From Intestinimonas butyriciproducens (GTDB taxonomy: Bacteria > Bacillota > Clostridia > Oscillospirales > Butyricicoccaceae): a DNA stretch of 64,000 bases. Shown here one piece after another: positions 42,409 to 50,796 of this stretch (its first letter is position 1; every line of letters begins with the position of its first letter). A model generated the notes under the pieces. It ran no database searches. It saw nothing but the letters and a program-made list of their open reading frames with translations, and was not told the DNA's origin. The position numbers and the translations under genes were made by a program. Where the stretch lies: assembly GCF_016901775.1 (NCBI RefSeq), contig NZ_JACJKW010000018.1, positions 1-64,000 on the forward strand, given 5' to 3'.

Positions 42409-42852
42409 ATGAAAAACCGGAATGGACAGGAAATCCGCATGGTTCCTTCTGTGGCGGTGTTTGGGGTCTTGGTGCTGCTGGATATCTATCTGCTCCTTCG
42501 CTACTATGACTGGCAGGCCGGGGTCTTTACCCTGGAAATGTTCACTGAGCTTTCCCTGATGACGGTCTTTGGCAGCGGACTGGTGCAGAGTATGAAAAAA
42601 TGGATGGAGCGGAACCCTCGCCCCCAGCGGGAGGAAAAAAGGAAGCATCTGAAGCACTGGATGTACATTTTGCTTTTGCTGGTATCGGTGTTTATGCTGG
42701 GGTTTGCGCTGTATCTGCTCCCTCAGTATCTCCAGGAGGGCTACAGCCTGTATAGCATAGATATGCTGCTTTTGCTGGCGTCCTTCCTTTTGTGGGGCAT
42801 TTATCTGGTTATCAGTATCCGGGCCCTGGCGAAAGGAAAAGCCAATGACTAG
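42409..42852 (+). CDS. Small membrane protein of unknown function
   Basis: 147 residues with four predicted membrane segments (about 12-32, 45-60, 82-103, 115-137) and a basic middle loop (ERNPRPQREEKRKHLKHW). No family recognised. ATG 42409 was chosen; a GTG three codons upstream is an alternative because the ribosome binding site (GGGGGTGG) is not well placed. The TAG stop stands 2 bases before the hairpin CAGCGTGACGCTG. Confidence 0.65.
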   Translation: MKNRNGQEIRMVPSVAVFGVLVLLDIYLLLRYYDWQAGVFTLEMFTELSLMTVFGSGLVQSMKKWMERNPRPQREEKRKHLKHWMYILLLLVSVFMLGFALYLLPQYLQEGYSLYSIDMLLLLASFLLWGIYLVISIRALAKGKAND

Positions 42853-42962
42853 GCAGCGTGACGCTGGTCCGGTGGCCGGACGGCCGTTCCTCTCTTTGCC
42901 CTGCGGCAGACAACTGAACGAAGAAAAAAGGAAAAGCCTTCCGACAGGGAGGCTTTTTCTTT
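42853..42962. repeat. Hairpin-repeat island 11 with terminator
   Basis: CAGCGTGACGCTG directly joined to GTCCGGTGGCCGGAC, then a spacer and a terminator stem AAGCCTTCC/GGAGGCTT (42934-42957) with T-run. Confidence 0.82.
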
Positions 42963-43096
42963 GCCTTGCGGCATCCAACCGGCTCAGAGGACAAATTATA
43001 ATACATGGGTTATGCTTTTGATATGAATATACTATTTTACTTATGAGCGAGGGGGGCGTATAGTAGACAGGGAAACAAAGAAAGAGGTGTGATTTT

Positions 43097-43678
43097 TTGA
43101 AAAAAGACCTGAAGTTTTTCTGGACGCTCTTTATCTCCACCTTCACCCTCAGCGCCTTCACCTTCGGCGGCGGCTATGTGATCGTGCCGCTGATGCGGAA
43201 GAAGTTCGTTGAGACCCTGGGGTGGATCGATGAAGAGGAAATGCTGGACCTGATCGCCATCGCCCAGTCGGCCCCCGGCCCCATCGCCGTCAATTCCTCC
43301 ATCATCATCGGCTACCGTCTGGCCGGCATCCCCGGCGCATTGGTGACCACCTTCGGCACCGTTTTGCCCCCCATGGTCATCCTGTCGGCGATCTCCCAGT
43401 TCTATACCGCCTTCCGGGATAATGTGGTGGTGTCCCTGGTGCTCAAGGGTATGGGCATCGGCGTGGCCGCCGTCATCGTGGATGTGGTCTACACCATGGC
43501 CAAGGGCGTTGTCAAAACCAAGGACGCCCTCTGGATCATCGTCATGTGCGTGGCTCTGGTTGTGTCTCTGTTCACCAGCGTCAATGTGGTGTTCGTCATC
43601 CTGGCCTGCGGCGTCATCGGCGCCATCAATGTGATCGCCCAGGATAAAAAGACAGGGAAGGGAGGCAAGGCCGCATGA
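43097..43678 (+). CDS. Chromate transporter, N-terminal-half subunit
   Basis: 193 residues of the CHR family. The signature FTFGGGYVIVPLMRKKFVE near residue 22 and AQSAPGPIAVNSSIIIGYRLAG near 55 match single-domain ChrA halves. Short CHR pairs work together in one membrane; they may carry chromate or sulfate-like anions. TTG 43097 lies 7 nt after AGAGGTG. It overlaps its partner by 4 bp (ATGA). Confidence 0.9.
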   Translation: MKKDLKFFWTLFISTFTLSAFTFGGGYVIVPLMRKKFVETLGWIDEEEMLDLIAIAQSAPGPIAVNSSIIIGYRLAGIPGALVTTFGTVLPPMVILSAISQFYTAFRDNVVVSLVLKGMGIGVAAVIVDVVYTMAKGVVKTKDALWIIVMCVALVVSLFTSVNVVFVILACGVIGAINVIAQDKKTGKGGKAA

Positions 43679-44232
43679 TTCTGCTTCAGCTTCTCTGGGC
43701 CTTTGTCCAGGTGGGGGCCTTCAGCTTCGGCGGCGGTTATGCTGCCCTGCCTCTCATCGAAGAACAGGTGGTCAAGGCCAACCACTGGCTGACCGCTCAG
43801 GAATTTACCGATATCATCACCATTTCCCAGATGACCCCCGGCCCCATCGCCATCAACTCGGCTTCCTTTGTGGGCATCCGTATGGGCGGTATCCCGGGTA
43901 CTTTGGTGGCTACCTTCGGCTGCATCCTGCCCTCCCTCATCATCGTGCTGCTGCTGTCCTACTTCTTCTTCAAATACCGGAACCTGCGGATGGTGCAGGG
44001 CATCGTCAAGGGCCTGCGCCCCGGCGTTGTGGCCCTGATCGCCGCTTCCGGCTATGGCCTGATGGCAACCGCCCTGTGGGGCGACGGCCCTTTCCGCTTT
44101 GCCGCCCTGGATTGGTTCGCCGTTGCGCTTTTCGCCGCCGCTTTGGTGGTGCTGCGGAAATGGAAGCCCAACCCCATCTATGTGATGGTGGCCTGCGGCG
44201 TTGTGGGTGCATTGTTCTACGGACTGGTTTAA
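43675..44232 (+). CDS. Chromate transporter, C-terminal-half subunit
   Basis: 185 residues, paralogous to the preceding gene: AFSFGGGYAALPLIEEQVV near residue 15 and TISQMTPGPIAINSASFVGIRMGG near 50. Starts inside the end of the first subunit gene, so the pair is co-translated. A terminator follows. Confidence 0.9.
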   Translation: MILLQLLWAFVQVGAFSFGGGYAALPLIEEQVVKANHWLTAQEFTDIITISQMTPGPIAINSASFVGIRMGGIPGTLVATFGCILPSLIIVLLLSYFFFKYRNLRMVQGIVKGLRPGVVALIAASGYGLMATALWGDGPFRFAALDWFAVALFAAALVVLRKWKPNPIYVMVACGVVGALFYGLV

Positions 44233-44237
44233 TAAAA

Positions 44238-44278
44238 TAACAAGAAAAGCTCCCCCGAAGGGGAGCTTTTCTTGTCCC
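44238..44278 (+). terminator. Rho-independent terminator after the chromate transporter pair
   Basis: AAGAAAAGCTCCCC/GGGGAGCTTTTCTT with loop CGAA: a long stem that includes the A- and T-runs. Confidence 0.88.
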
Positions 44279-44536
44279 GTGTCGGGACCAGCGTGACGCT
44301 GGACCCATACTGCGCTGCCGCGCTGGGCAAGCAGCGTGACGCTGCACCCATACTGCGCTGCCGCGCCCGGCAACCGAACGAAGAAAAAAGGAAAGCCTCC
44401 CGGAAGGGAGGCTTTTTCCATGCTTTCGGCCAGGAGTGCATAAGGGTGCCTTCCGGCTGCGGCCCGCCGCAGCCGAAGCGCCGGGGAACACAAACGCATA
44501 CAGCCGGGGAGAGTATGACAGCCCAGGCACTGGGCG
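44276..44536. repeat. Hairpin-repeat island 12 with a second terminator
   Basis: GTCCCGTGTCGGGAC, CCAGCGTGACGCTGG, GCGCTGCCGCGC, AGCAGCGTGACGCTGC, a terminator (44381-44420), TGCGGCCCGCCGCA and a last GCCCAGGCACTGGGC at 44521-44535, 30 bp before the dpaA start. Confidence 0.86.
44381..44421 (+). terminator. Rho-independent terminator inside island 12
   Basis: AAAGCCTCCC/GGGAGGCTTT stem with loop GGAA and T-run. Confidence 0.8.
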
Positions 44537-44565
44537 CATAGGATGGGGGGAAAGGATGTGAGGGG

Positions 44566-45390
44566 ATGGGGAAACCATTCAGATGTGCCCTGGTGGGGGG
44601 CGACGGGCGGCAAATCCTCCTGGGCCGCTTTCTGGAAGAAGAGGGCTTTCCGGTGCGCCGCTTTGCCCTGCCGGAAGGGGAGGAACACCTGGAAGGGGCG
44701 CTGGAGGGCGCCGGGTGGGTGCTGCTGCCCCTGCCGGTGGAACGGGAGGGGATGCTCAACGCTCCGCTCTGCAACGAGCAAAAATGGCCCATGGAGCAGA
44801 TCCTGGAAGCCATACCCCGGGGCACTCCGGTGCTGGGGGGGCAGGTGAGCGCCCGCTTGCAAAAGCTGGGAGAAAAACAGGGCCTGCGCCTTGTGGACTA
44901 CGGCGCACGGGAGGACTTCCTTTGCCGCAACGCCGCCATCACCGCCGAAGGGGCCTTGCAGCTGGCCATGGGCCACCACCAGGAAAGCCTGGGGGATGCC
45001 CGGTGCCTGGTGCTGGGCTATGGCCGGTGCGGCAAGGCGCTGTGCCGGGCGCTGTCCGGCATCACCCGGCCCTGGGTGTGGGCCAGGCGGCCGGAGGTCC
45101 GGGCCCAGGCCCGGGCGGAGGGGCTGCTTGCCCCGGATACCCTTGCGGAAGGGCTGAAAGGGGCCGGGGTGATTTTCAACACGGTGCCCGCCCTTCTGAT
45201 CGGGGAAAATCAGGCCGGGCTTCTGGAAAAAGACAGCCTGTATGTGGAACTGGCCGGAAACCCAGGGGGGGCTGGATTTTTCGCCCAGGGGTCTTTTCAA
45301 ACAGGGGGGAAATGTGGTACAGTGAAAGACAGAAGATCCTTACTACTTTCAAGGAAGGGGAAATTTCGTCATGCTGAAAACAAACCGTGA
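44566..45390 (+). CDS. dpaA: Dipicolinate synthase subunit A, C-terminally truncated
   Basis: 274 residues. The DpaA N-terminal domain is clear (RCALVGGDGRQILLGRFLEEEG, DYGAREDFLCRNAAITAEG) and the NAD-type domain has VLGYGRCGKALCRAL near residue 147 and VIFNTVPALLIG near 205. DpaA/SpoVFA with DpaB makes dipicolinic acid in the mother cell. Family members normally go on past the LASxPGG motif with about 45 more residues including an APGLPGxxAPxTAG motif. Here LAGNPGG (near 226) is followed by unrelated sequence that runs through the next gene's control region and overlaps that gene, so the 3' end is lost. The partner dpaB lies 17 kb away. Confidence 0.82.
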   Translation: MGKPFRCALVGGDGRQILLGRFLEEEGFPVRRFALPEGEEHLEGALEGAGWVLLPLPVEREGMLNAPLCNEQKWPMEQILEAIPRGTPVLGGQVSARLQKLGEKQGLRLVDYGAREDFLCRNAAITAEGALQLAMGHHQESLGDARCLVLGYGRCGKALCRALSGITRPWVWARRPEVRAQARAEGLLAPDTLAEGLKGAGVIFNTVPALLIGENQAGLLEKDSLYVELAGNPGGAGFFAQGSFQTGGKCGTVKDRRSLLLSRKGKFRHAENKP

Positions 45391-46228
45391 AGATTTGCCC
45401 ATGCTGCTGGTTCAGGGCCAGGTGCGCCACTCCAAGGGTGCTCAGGCCTATCGCCATACCATCGACGGCGAGCCGTTCACTCTGCCGGCCACCGGCGGCA
45501 TCACCCTCAACGCCAAGATCGGCGACCGGTGCGTGGGCTGGGCCGCCGACCATCTGGAGCCCGGCGTCACCGCCCGCAATGAAAACGACGACTATAACGC
45601 CGCTCTCCAGGGTCTGTCCTGCATCGGCAACACCGCCATTGTCATGAGCGGCGACGCCAAGGGCGCCCGTGGCTTTGTCACCGGCAAGCACGGCGGCTGC
45701 GAGCATCTGCTGTGCTATTTCGACCAGGAGACCATGGAGAAGATGACCATCGGCGATAAGATCGATGTGCGCAGCCAGGGTCAGGGCATGAAGCTCATGG
45801 ATTATCCCGACATCCTGCTGCGGAACATGAGCCCCGAGCTGCTGGAAAAGATGAACATTGAGGAGAAGGACGGCAAGCTGAAAGTGGGCGTTGCCAAGAT
45901 CGTTCCCGCCTGCATCATGGGCAGCGGCCTGGGCGCTTCCACCTCCTATTATGGTGACTATGACATCACCCTCCACGACAAGAAGATCACCGAGGAATAT
46001 GGGCTCCAGAACCTGCGTTTCGGCGATATTGTGGCCATCACCGATGCCGACACCCGCTTCGGCCGCAACTACATGACCGGCGCCATGACCATCGGCGTTG
46101 TGGTGCATTCCGACTGCATCCTGGCCGGTCACGGCCCTGGCGTCACCACTCTGATGACCTGCAAAACCCCGCTGATCGAAGCCTTCATTGACGAAAACGC
46201 CAACCTCCACGACTACTTCGTGCGCTAG
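45371..46228 (+). CDS. DUF4438 family protein
   Basis: 285 residues, well conserved in appearance and of typical family length: TGGITLNAKIGDRCVGWAAD near residue 40, GDAKGARGFVTGKHGG near 97 and VVVHSDCILAGHGPGVTTL near 250. Function unknown. AAGGGGAAA lies upstream of ATG 45371, and a weak promoter (TTCAAA, 16 bp, TACAGT at about 45297-45322) may overlap the damaged end of dpaA. The G of its TAG stop starts the hairpin GTGGCGAGCCGCCAC. Confidence 0.85.
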   Translation: MLKTNREDLPMLLVQGQVRHSKGAQAYRHTIDGEPFTLPATGGITLNAKIGDRCVGWAADHLEPGVTARNENDDYNAALQGLSCIGNTAIVMSGDAKGARGFVTGKHGGCEHLLCYFDQETMEKMTIGDKIDVRSQGQGMKLMDYPDILLRNMSPELLEKMNIEEKDGKLKVGVAKIVPACIMGSGLGASTSYYGDYDITLHDKKITEEYGLQNLRFGDIVAITDADTRFGRNYMTGAMTIGVVVHSDCILAGHGPGVTTLMTCKTPLIEAFIDENANLHDYFVR

Positions 46229-46325
46229 TGGCGAGCCGCCACAGCCATACTGCGCTGCCGCGCTGGGCAATAGCGCTCAGGCCTGTTGTGTGTTGGGCAG
46301 CGAAGAAAAATATGGGTGCAGCGTC

Positions 46326-46362
46326 AAAAAAAGCCTCCCGGATAGGGAGGCTTTTTTGCTGG
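46326..46362 (+). terminator. Rho-independent terminator after the DUF4438 gene
   Basis: AAAAAAGCCTCCC/GGGAGGCTTTTTT stem with loop GGATA. Confidence 0.85.
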
Positions 46363-46561
46363 TTTGGTTCGTTGTGTGCTGGGGGGCAAAAACAACTGAC
46401 AAAGGCAAAGAAAGTATGGCTGTCCCGACACGGGACTTTTTCCCCGACCTTTTTCGCGCCCCAGGCGGGGCGGCGTGTCGCCGCCGCCGTTCCTGTCTTT
46501 GCCTTGGCCGGTTGGATGTGGGGCAGAAAAAAGTATGGCTGTCCGGGCTCCGGACCAGCGT

Positions 46562-46596
46562 CAAAAAAAGCCTCCCGGATAGGGGGGTTTTTTTGC
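46562..46596. terminator. Second copy of the terminator, near the convergent gene end
   Basis: AAAAAGCCTCCC and GGGGGGTTTTTT arms; one arm has changed so two pairs are lost compared with the copy at 46326. On the minus strand it follows the small membrane protein gene. Confidence 0.7.
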
Positions 46597-46629
46597 TGGT
46601 TTGGCTTGTTGTGTGCCGCCAGCGTGATG

Positions 46630-47064
46630 CTAGTCTTTTTTTCGGATGCGAAGGATCAGGTCCATGGCCAAAGCGCCCAGGATCAGGAAGACAGCCATGA
46701 CAATGTAGATTGTAAACTCCCGGGAGGACAGACGGTTTTCGGAAAAAAGGGGATAGGCTCTTACCATACTCCCAACGATCACCACAAGGATGCAGTAAAC
46801 CGTCATATGCAATGGTTTGATCTGTTTGTATATTGCATATTCTATCGCTGCGCCCAGGGCCAGGAAGGCGGCCACGATGATGGTGAACAGAATGGTCTGA
46901 ACGAGCCCATAGCTTCTTAGATTGCTCACAAAGACCAAGAGCAGGACGATGTAAGCCAGCGGCTGGGATACATTCTCCCGTTTCCGTACTCCATATCGCA
47001 TGGCTGCGCCCAGCAGAAATGGGAAAACGGATAGCATGATCATATTCAGAATTTTGATCTCCAT
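46630..47064 (-). CDS. Small membrane protein, paralogue A
   Basis: 144 residues with about four membrane segments. The first 25 residues (NMIMLSVFPFLLGAAMRYGV) and the last 30 (LSSREFTIYIVMAVFLILG, ALAMDLILRIRKKD) are shared with the next gene upstream. No family recognised. ATG 47064 follows GGGGGTGAACAA, the same leader as its paralogue. The frame upstream is repeat sequence. Confidence 0.7.
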   Translation of the reverse strand: MEIKILNMIMLSVFPFLLGAAMRYGVRKRENVSQPLAYIVLLLVFVSNLRSYGLVQTILFTIIVAAFLALGAAIEYAIYKQIKPLHMTVYCILVVIVGSMVRAYPLFSENRLSSREFTIYIVMAVFLILGALAMDLILRIRKKD

Positions 47065-47215
47065 TTGTTCACCCCCTTCAGCGAGTTTTGGGTGCAGCGT
47101 CACGCTGGTCCGGTGGCCGGACAGCCGTTCCTCTCTTCGCCTGAACGAACACAACCGGCCTGCGTTCTGTTGCTCAGCGCGGCAGCGCAGGTTGCCAGCG
47201 GAGGCGCTGCCGCCG
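47065..47215. repeat. Hairpin-repeat island 14 between tandem paralogues
   Basis: CAGCGTCACGCTG joined to GTCCGGTGGCCGGAC, GCGCGGCAGCGC and a final GCCAGCGGAGGCGCTGCC hairpin at the stop of paralogue B. Confidence 0.84.
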
Positions 47216-47494
47216 CTAATGTTTCTTTCGGATGCGATAGATCAGGTCCATGGCCAAAGCGCCCAGGACCCAGAAAACGGCCATGACAATGTAGATTTTA
47301 AGTTGCTGTGAAGACAGATTTCTTCCCGAAAGAAAGACACCCCTTCTTACAATAAAGAAAAGGATAAAGAAAAAAATCACAAAAATGACGGACAGTAAGG
47401 GATAATCCCACTTGTGTACCCCATATCGCATAGCTGCGCCGATCAGAAATGGGAAAACAGATAGCATGATCATATTCAGAATCCCGATGTCCAT
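47216..47494 (-). CDS. Small membrane protein, paralogue B
   Basis: 92 residues, two to three membrane segments. Starts NMIMLSVFPFLIGAAMRYGV and ends LSSQQLKIYIVMAVFWVLG, ALAMDLIYRIRKKH, so it is a duplicate of paralogue A lacking about 50 residues in the middle. GGGGGTGAACAA precedes the ATG. Function unknown. Confidence 0.7.
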   Translation of the reverse strand: MDIGILNMIMLSVFPFLIGAAMRYGVHKWDYPLLSVIFVIFFFILFFIVRRGVFLSGRNLSSQQLKIYIVMAVFWVLGALAMDLIYRIRKKH

Positions 47495-47624
47495 TTGTTC
47501 ACCCCCGTATTGAGATGCACTGGTGAATGCAGCAAAGGCCTGCTGCGTTATTGATGTACTATACTAAAATAAATATATCATAGAACACTCCCCTTGGCAA
47601 TATTTTTCATTATTGCTCGTTGTG

Positions 47625-48085
47625 TGCCGCCAGCGTGACGCTGGACCCAAAACTTTCTTTGCCCTTGCCGGTTGTGTTTGCCTGGGCAAAGAAAAGCCCC
47701 CCTTGTGCAAAGGGGGGACAGCATGGCAGGGCCATGCAGGGGGGATTGTGTCATTTTGCTTGGTTGCATGATCGGGTGCGGAAGCACCGCTTGGGTGCAG
47801 TGTCACGCTCTCTCAATCCCTCAGTCGGCGTTCGCCGACAGCTCCCTTTGCACAAGGGAGGTCCGGTGGCCGGACGGGCCCAGTGCCTGGGCACCCATGT
47901 TGCGCTCCCGCGCTGGGCAATCGAAGCAAGAAAAAGGAAAAGCCTCCCGAACAGGGAGGCTTTTTCCATGCTTTTGGCCAGGATTGCACTTTGGCCCTTG
48001 CCGGGTGATGGTTTATCACACCCGGAGCACCGGGGCAGAGCAGCGCATAAAGCCTTCAGCGAGTTTTGGGTCCAGCGTCACGCTG
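47625..48085. repeat. Hairpin-repeat island 15 (upstream of the recombinase)
   Basis: CAGCGTGACGCTGG, a CCCCCCTTGTGCAAAGGGGGG-type module with ATGGC arms (47697-47748), a variant module with CGGCG/CGCCG inner stem and CTCCCTTTGCACAAGGGAG (47815-47863), GTCCGGTGGCCGGAC, GCCCAGTGCCTGGGC, GCGCTCCCGCGC, a terminator (47932-47967), a CCGGGTG-armed long stem (48001-48025) and CCAGCGTCACGCTGG. The A/T-rich stretch 47495-47620 before it may hold the paralogue B promoter (TATAGT on the minus strand). Confidence 0.87.
47932..47968. terminator. Rho-independent terminator inside island 15
   Basis: AAAAGCCTCCC/GGGAGGCTTTTT stem with loop GAACA. Confidence 0.8.
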
Positions 48086-48118
48086 GTGCATAGATATGTG
48101 ACAGGAGGGGATATATCT

Positions 48119-49246
48119 ATGGAGCGTGCGGGGCTGTATCTGCGGCTGAGCCGGGAGGACGGAGAAGGGGAGAGCGGGAGCATCGAAAGCCAGCGCCTGC
48201 TGCTGCGGGACTACTGCCGCAGCCATCATCTGACGGTGGTTGCGGAATACATCGACGACGGCTATTCCGGGCTGAGTTTCCACCGCCCCGGCTTTGAGCA
48301 AATGCTGGGGGACATCGAAAAAGGCCTGCTGGACACCGTTATTACCAAAGACCTGTCCCGGCTGGGGAGGGACTACATCCTCACCGGCCACTACCTGGAA
48401 CGGTACTTCCCGGAAAAAGGGGTGCGGTACATCGCCCTGGGGGACAACATCGACACCGGAAGGGGTGCGGACGATCTGACCCCCTTCCGGGCGGTGGTCA
48501 ACGACCTGTACGCCAGGGACATCTCCCGGAAGGTGCGGGCCGCTTTGGACGCCCGGAAACGAGCCGGGGTCTTTATCGGCGCCCGGGCCCCCTATGGCTA
48601 TGAAAAAGACCAGGGCAGGCTGCGTATCGACCCATGCCAGGGGGAGTGGGTGCAAAGAATCTTCGCCTGGTGCCTCACGGGGGACAGCTGCCCCGTCATC
48701 GCCCGGAAGCTGGGGCAGGCCGGGTGCCCTTCTCCCACCGGGAAAACAGAGTGGAGCGGCGCCATGGTGCGGCGCATCCTCACAAACCCCACCTACAAGG
48801 GCGACCTGACCCAGAACCGCAGCCGGAAGATCAGCTGCAAGGTGGAAAAAAGCCGGATCGTGCCCAAGGAAGGCTGGGTGATCTGCCCCGGGGCCTGCCC
48901 CCCTCTGGTGGGGGAGGAGGACTTTGCCCGGGTACAGGAAAAAATGGAAGGGGGCAGACGGCAAAAAGACCCTCTGGCCTCCTTCCTCCGCTGCGCCAGA
49001 TGCGGCAGTCCCATGGGCATCACCGGAGACGGCAAGCGCCGCTATCTCCGGTGCCGGGGGCGGAAGCAGGGCAAGTGTACCCTGCCCCTCATCCCCTGGG
49101 ACAGAGCCATGGAAGAGACCCGGGCGGCTTTGCACCGGGCCGGAGCGGAGGAGGGTTTCCAGCGGCCATTTCCTGCGCCAAAGGCTCTCATCGGGGAAGA
49201 TGGGGTGGTGCTTTTGGGGGAGAGTGGGGGGAATCGGCCCCTTTGA
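48119..49246 (+). CDS. Large serine recombinase, compact form
   Basis: 375 residues. The resolvase catalytic domain starts AGLYLRLSREDGEGESGSIE with the nucleophilic Ser in YLRLSRED, followed by DGYSGLSFHRPGF and ITKDLSRLGRDY; the recombinase domain follows (APYGYEKDQGRLRIDP, ARKLGQAGCPSPTGKTEWSG), then a zinc ribbon (LRCARCGSPMGI, CRGRKQGKC). Typical members are 500-550 residues and carry a C-terminal coiled coil; it is missing here. ATG 48119 follows AGGAGGGG. No phage, conjugation or cargo genes flank it, so it may be a remnant or a domesticated enzyme. Confidence 0.88.
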   Translation: MERAGLYLRLSREDGEGESGSIESQRLLLRDYCRSHHLTVVAEYIDDGYSGLSFHRPGFEQMLGDIEKGLLDTVITKDLSRLGRDYILTGHYLERYFPEKGVRYIALGDNIDTGRGADDLTPFRAVVNDLYARDISRKVRAALDARKRAGVFIGARAPYGYEKDQGRLRIDPCQGEWVQRIFAWCLTGDSCPVIARKLGQAGCPSPTGKTEWSGAMVRRILTNPTYKGDLTQNRSRKISCKVEKSRIVPKEGWVICPGACPPLVGEEDFARVQEKMEGGRRQKDPLASFLRCARCGSPMGITGDGKRRYLRCRGRKQGKCTLPLIPWDRAMEETRAALHRAGAEEGFQRPFPAPKALIGEDGVVLLGESGGNRPL

Positions 49247-49258
49247 GGGGGAGAAATT

Positions 49259-49284
49259 GGCCTTTTTTACAAAAAAGGCCCCTT
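49259..49284 (+). terminator. Inverted repeat/terminator after the recombinase gene
   Basis: Perfect GGCCTTTTTT/AAAAAAGGCC arms with a 2-nt loop, followed by CCTTTT. Confidence 0.65.
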
Positions 49285-49298
49285 TTGCGAAATTTCTG

Positions 49299-49327
49299 TT
49301 GAACTTATGGCAAAAAGAAAGTAAAAT
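49299..49327 (+). promoter_or_regulatory. Promoter of the purine operon
   Basis: TTGAAC at 49299-49304, 17-bp spacer, TAAAAT at 49322-49327, leaving a leader of about 185 nt before purE. Confidence 0.75.
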
Positions 49328-49329
49328 AG

Positions 49330-49487
49330 AGGTAGTTATTGCAATCGGGAGAGAGGGGTGCGGGTTTCTATGAAAGGGTATCTGGCCATTTTTTTGGGCG
49401 GAATCCAGGGGCCTTGTGCGCCCGCATTTTCCCGGGTGCAGGGATGAAAAGCTGTGGAGTTTTCGCCGCGGCTTTTTTCTTTTCAAA
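49330..49487 (+). promoter_or_regulatory. Structured purE leader with attenuator-like terminator
   Basis: TGCGCCCG (49417-49424) pairs with CGGGTGCA (49433-49440). It is followed by a terminator-like stem AAGCTGTGG/CCGCGGCTT with G-U pairs and the run TTTTTTCTTTT (49449-49481), 30 bp upstream of the purE start. This suggests control of transcription into the operon. I could not match it to the purine, ZTP or PRPP riboswitch consensus. Confidence 0.5.
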
Positions 49488-49517
49488 AATCCACCTTCGG
49501 AGAAAGGAAGTTTTCCC

Positions 49518-50018
49518 ATGGAAAAAAATAAAGTAGCAATTATTATGGGCAGCGACAGTGATCTGCCTGTGGTGGAAAAGACCATTAACACCCTGAAAGA
49601 CCTGGGCATCCCCTATGAGGCCCATGTGATGAGCGCCCACCGTACCCCGGAAGAGGCCTGCGCTTTCGCACGCACCGCCGCAGAAAAGGGCTTTGGCGTC
49701 ATCATCGCCGCCGCCGGCAAGGCCGCCCATCTGGCCGGTGTGCTGGCCGGGCATACACCCCTGCCCGTCATCGGCATCCCCATGAAGAGCTCCACCATGG
49801 ATGGTCTGGATTCCCTTTTGTCCACCGTGCAGATGCCCTCCGGCGTGCCGGTGGCCACCGTTGCCATCGATGGGGCGGAAAACGCCGGACTGCTGGCCGC
49901 CCAGATGCTGGCCATCGCCGATGAAAGCCTGTTCCGTAAGCTTCAGGAAAAGAAGGAGCAGATGCGGCAGAAGGTCATGGAAAAAGACAAAAAGCTCCAG
50001 GAAAAGCTCCAGGGCTAA
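49518..50018 (+). CDS. purE: N5-carboxyaminoimidazole ribonucleotide mutase PurE
   Basis: 166 residues. [16 protein letters not shown] near residue 6 and MSAHRTPE near 38 are the class I PurE motifs. [30 protein letters not shown] follows. It makes CAIR in purine synthesis; no purK is in the window, so a class II (direct CO2) activity or a distant purK are both possible. ATG 49518 follows AAAGGAAG; the C-terminal 25 residues are Lys/Glu-rich. First gene of the purine operon. Confidence 0.94.
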   Translation: MEKNKVAIIMGSDSDLPVVEKTINTLKDLGIPYEAHVMSAHRTPEEACAFARTAAEKGFGVIIAAAGKAAHLAGVLAGHTPLPVIGIPMKSSTMDGLDSLLSTVQMPSGVPVATVAIDGAENAGLLAAQMLAIADESLFRKLQEKKEQMRQKVMEKDKKLQEKLQG

Positions 50019-50056
50019 CAAAACCGGATAGATAGGATACGAGGAGGAAGTTTATC

Positions 50057-50767
50057 ATGGAAAAGCGCGAGCAGCTCTACGAAGGAAAGGCCAAGAAGGT
50101 TTTTGCAACAGACGACCCCGAAAAGCTGATCGTCTCCTATAAGGACGACGCCACCGCCTTCAACGGCGAAAAGAAGGGCACCATCCACGGCAAAGGCGTC
50201 ATCAACAACCGGATGAGCAATCATCTGATGCGCCGCCTGGAAAAGGAAGGGGTTCCCACCCACTATGTGGAAGAGCTCTCCGGCACCGATACCGTGGTGA
50301 AAAAAGTAAATATTGTGCCCCTGGAAGTCATCATCCGCAACATCTCCGCCGGTTCCTTTGCCAAGCGGTATGGCGTGGAGGAGGGCATCGTCTTTGACGC
50401 TCCCACCATCGAGTTTTCCTACAAAAACGACGACCTGGGCGATCCCCTGATCAACTCCTACCATGCCCTGGCCCTGAAGCTGGCCACCCGCGAAGAGATC
50501 GAGACCATCAAAACTTATGCCTTCAAGGTCAACGACCTGCTGAAGGGCTTCATGAAGGAGATCGGCATCGATCTGGTGGACTTCAAACTGGAGTTCGGCA
50601 GACTCTCGGACGGCACCATCGTCCTGGCCGACGAGATCAGCCCCGACACCTGCCGCCTGTGGGACGAAAAGACCCATGAAAAGCTGGACAAGGACCGCTT
50701 CCGCCGGGATCTGGGCGGCGTAGAGGACGCCTACCAGGAAGTGATGAAGCGCCTGATGGGCGAATAA
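50057..50767 (+). CDS. purC: SAICAR synthetase PurC
   Basis: 236 residues. Motifs: [18 protein letters not shown] at the start, [11 protein letters not shown] near 36, [21 protein letters not shown] near 85 and [15 protein letters not shown] near 193. It joins aspartate to CAIR using ATP. Shine-Dalgarno GAGGAGG precedes the ATG. Confidence 0.97.
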   Translation: MEKREQLYEGKAKKVFATDDPEKLIVSYKDDATAFNGEKKGTIHGKGVINNRMSNHLMRRLEKEGVPTHYVEELSGTDTVVKKVNIVPLEVIIRNISAGSFAKRYGVEEGIVFDAPTIEFSYKNDDLGDPLINSYHALALKLATREEIETIKTYAFKVNDLLKGFMKEIGIDLVDFKLEFGRLSDGTIVLADEISPDTCRLWDEKTHEKLDKDRFRRDLGGVEDAYQEVMKRLMGE

Positions 50768-50796
50768 GCGGAAAAAGGATGGAGGAGGAAAGTCTT

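Larger units (their letters stand above)
46226..46629. repeat. Hairpin-repeat island 13 with two near-identical terminators
   Basis: GTGGCGAGCCGCCAC (46228-46242), GCGCTGCCGCGC, a terminator (46326-46360), GTCCCGACACGGGAC, a fragment of the TTTTCCCCGACC module in reverse orientation, GTCCGGGCTCCGGAC, and a second terminator (46562-46595) differing by one stem base from the first. No gene. Confidence 0.86.

Noticed and set aside
48119-49246. Prophage or integrative element around the serine recombinase
   Set aside because: Only the recombinase is present; neighbours are small membrane proteins and the purine operon, with no phage, mobilisation or replication genes.
49330-49487. Guanine/adenine or ZTP riboswitch before purE
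   Set aside because: A GGTTTCTA string is reminiscent, but the other conserved purine-riboswitch joints are missing, and the ZTP core is not found.
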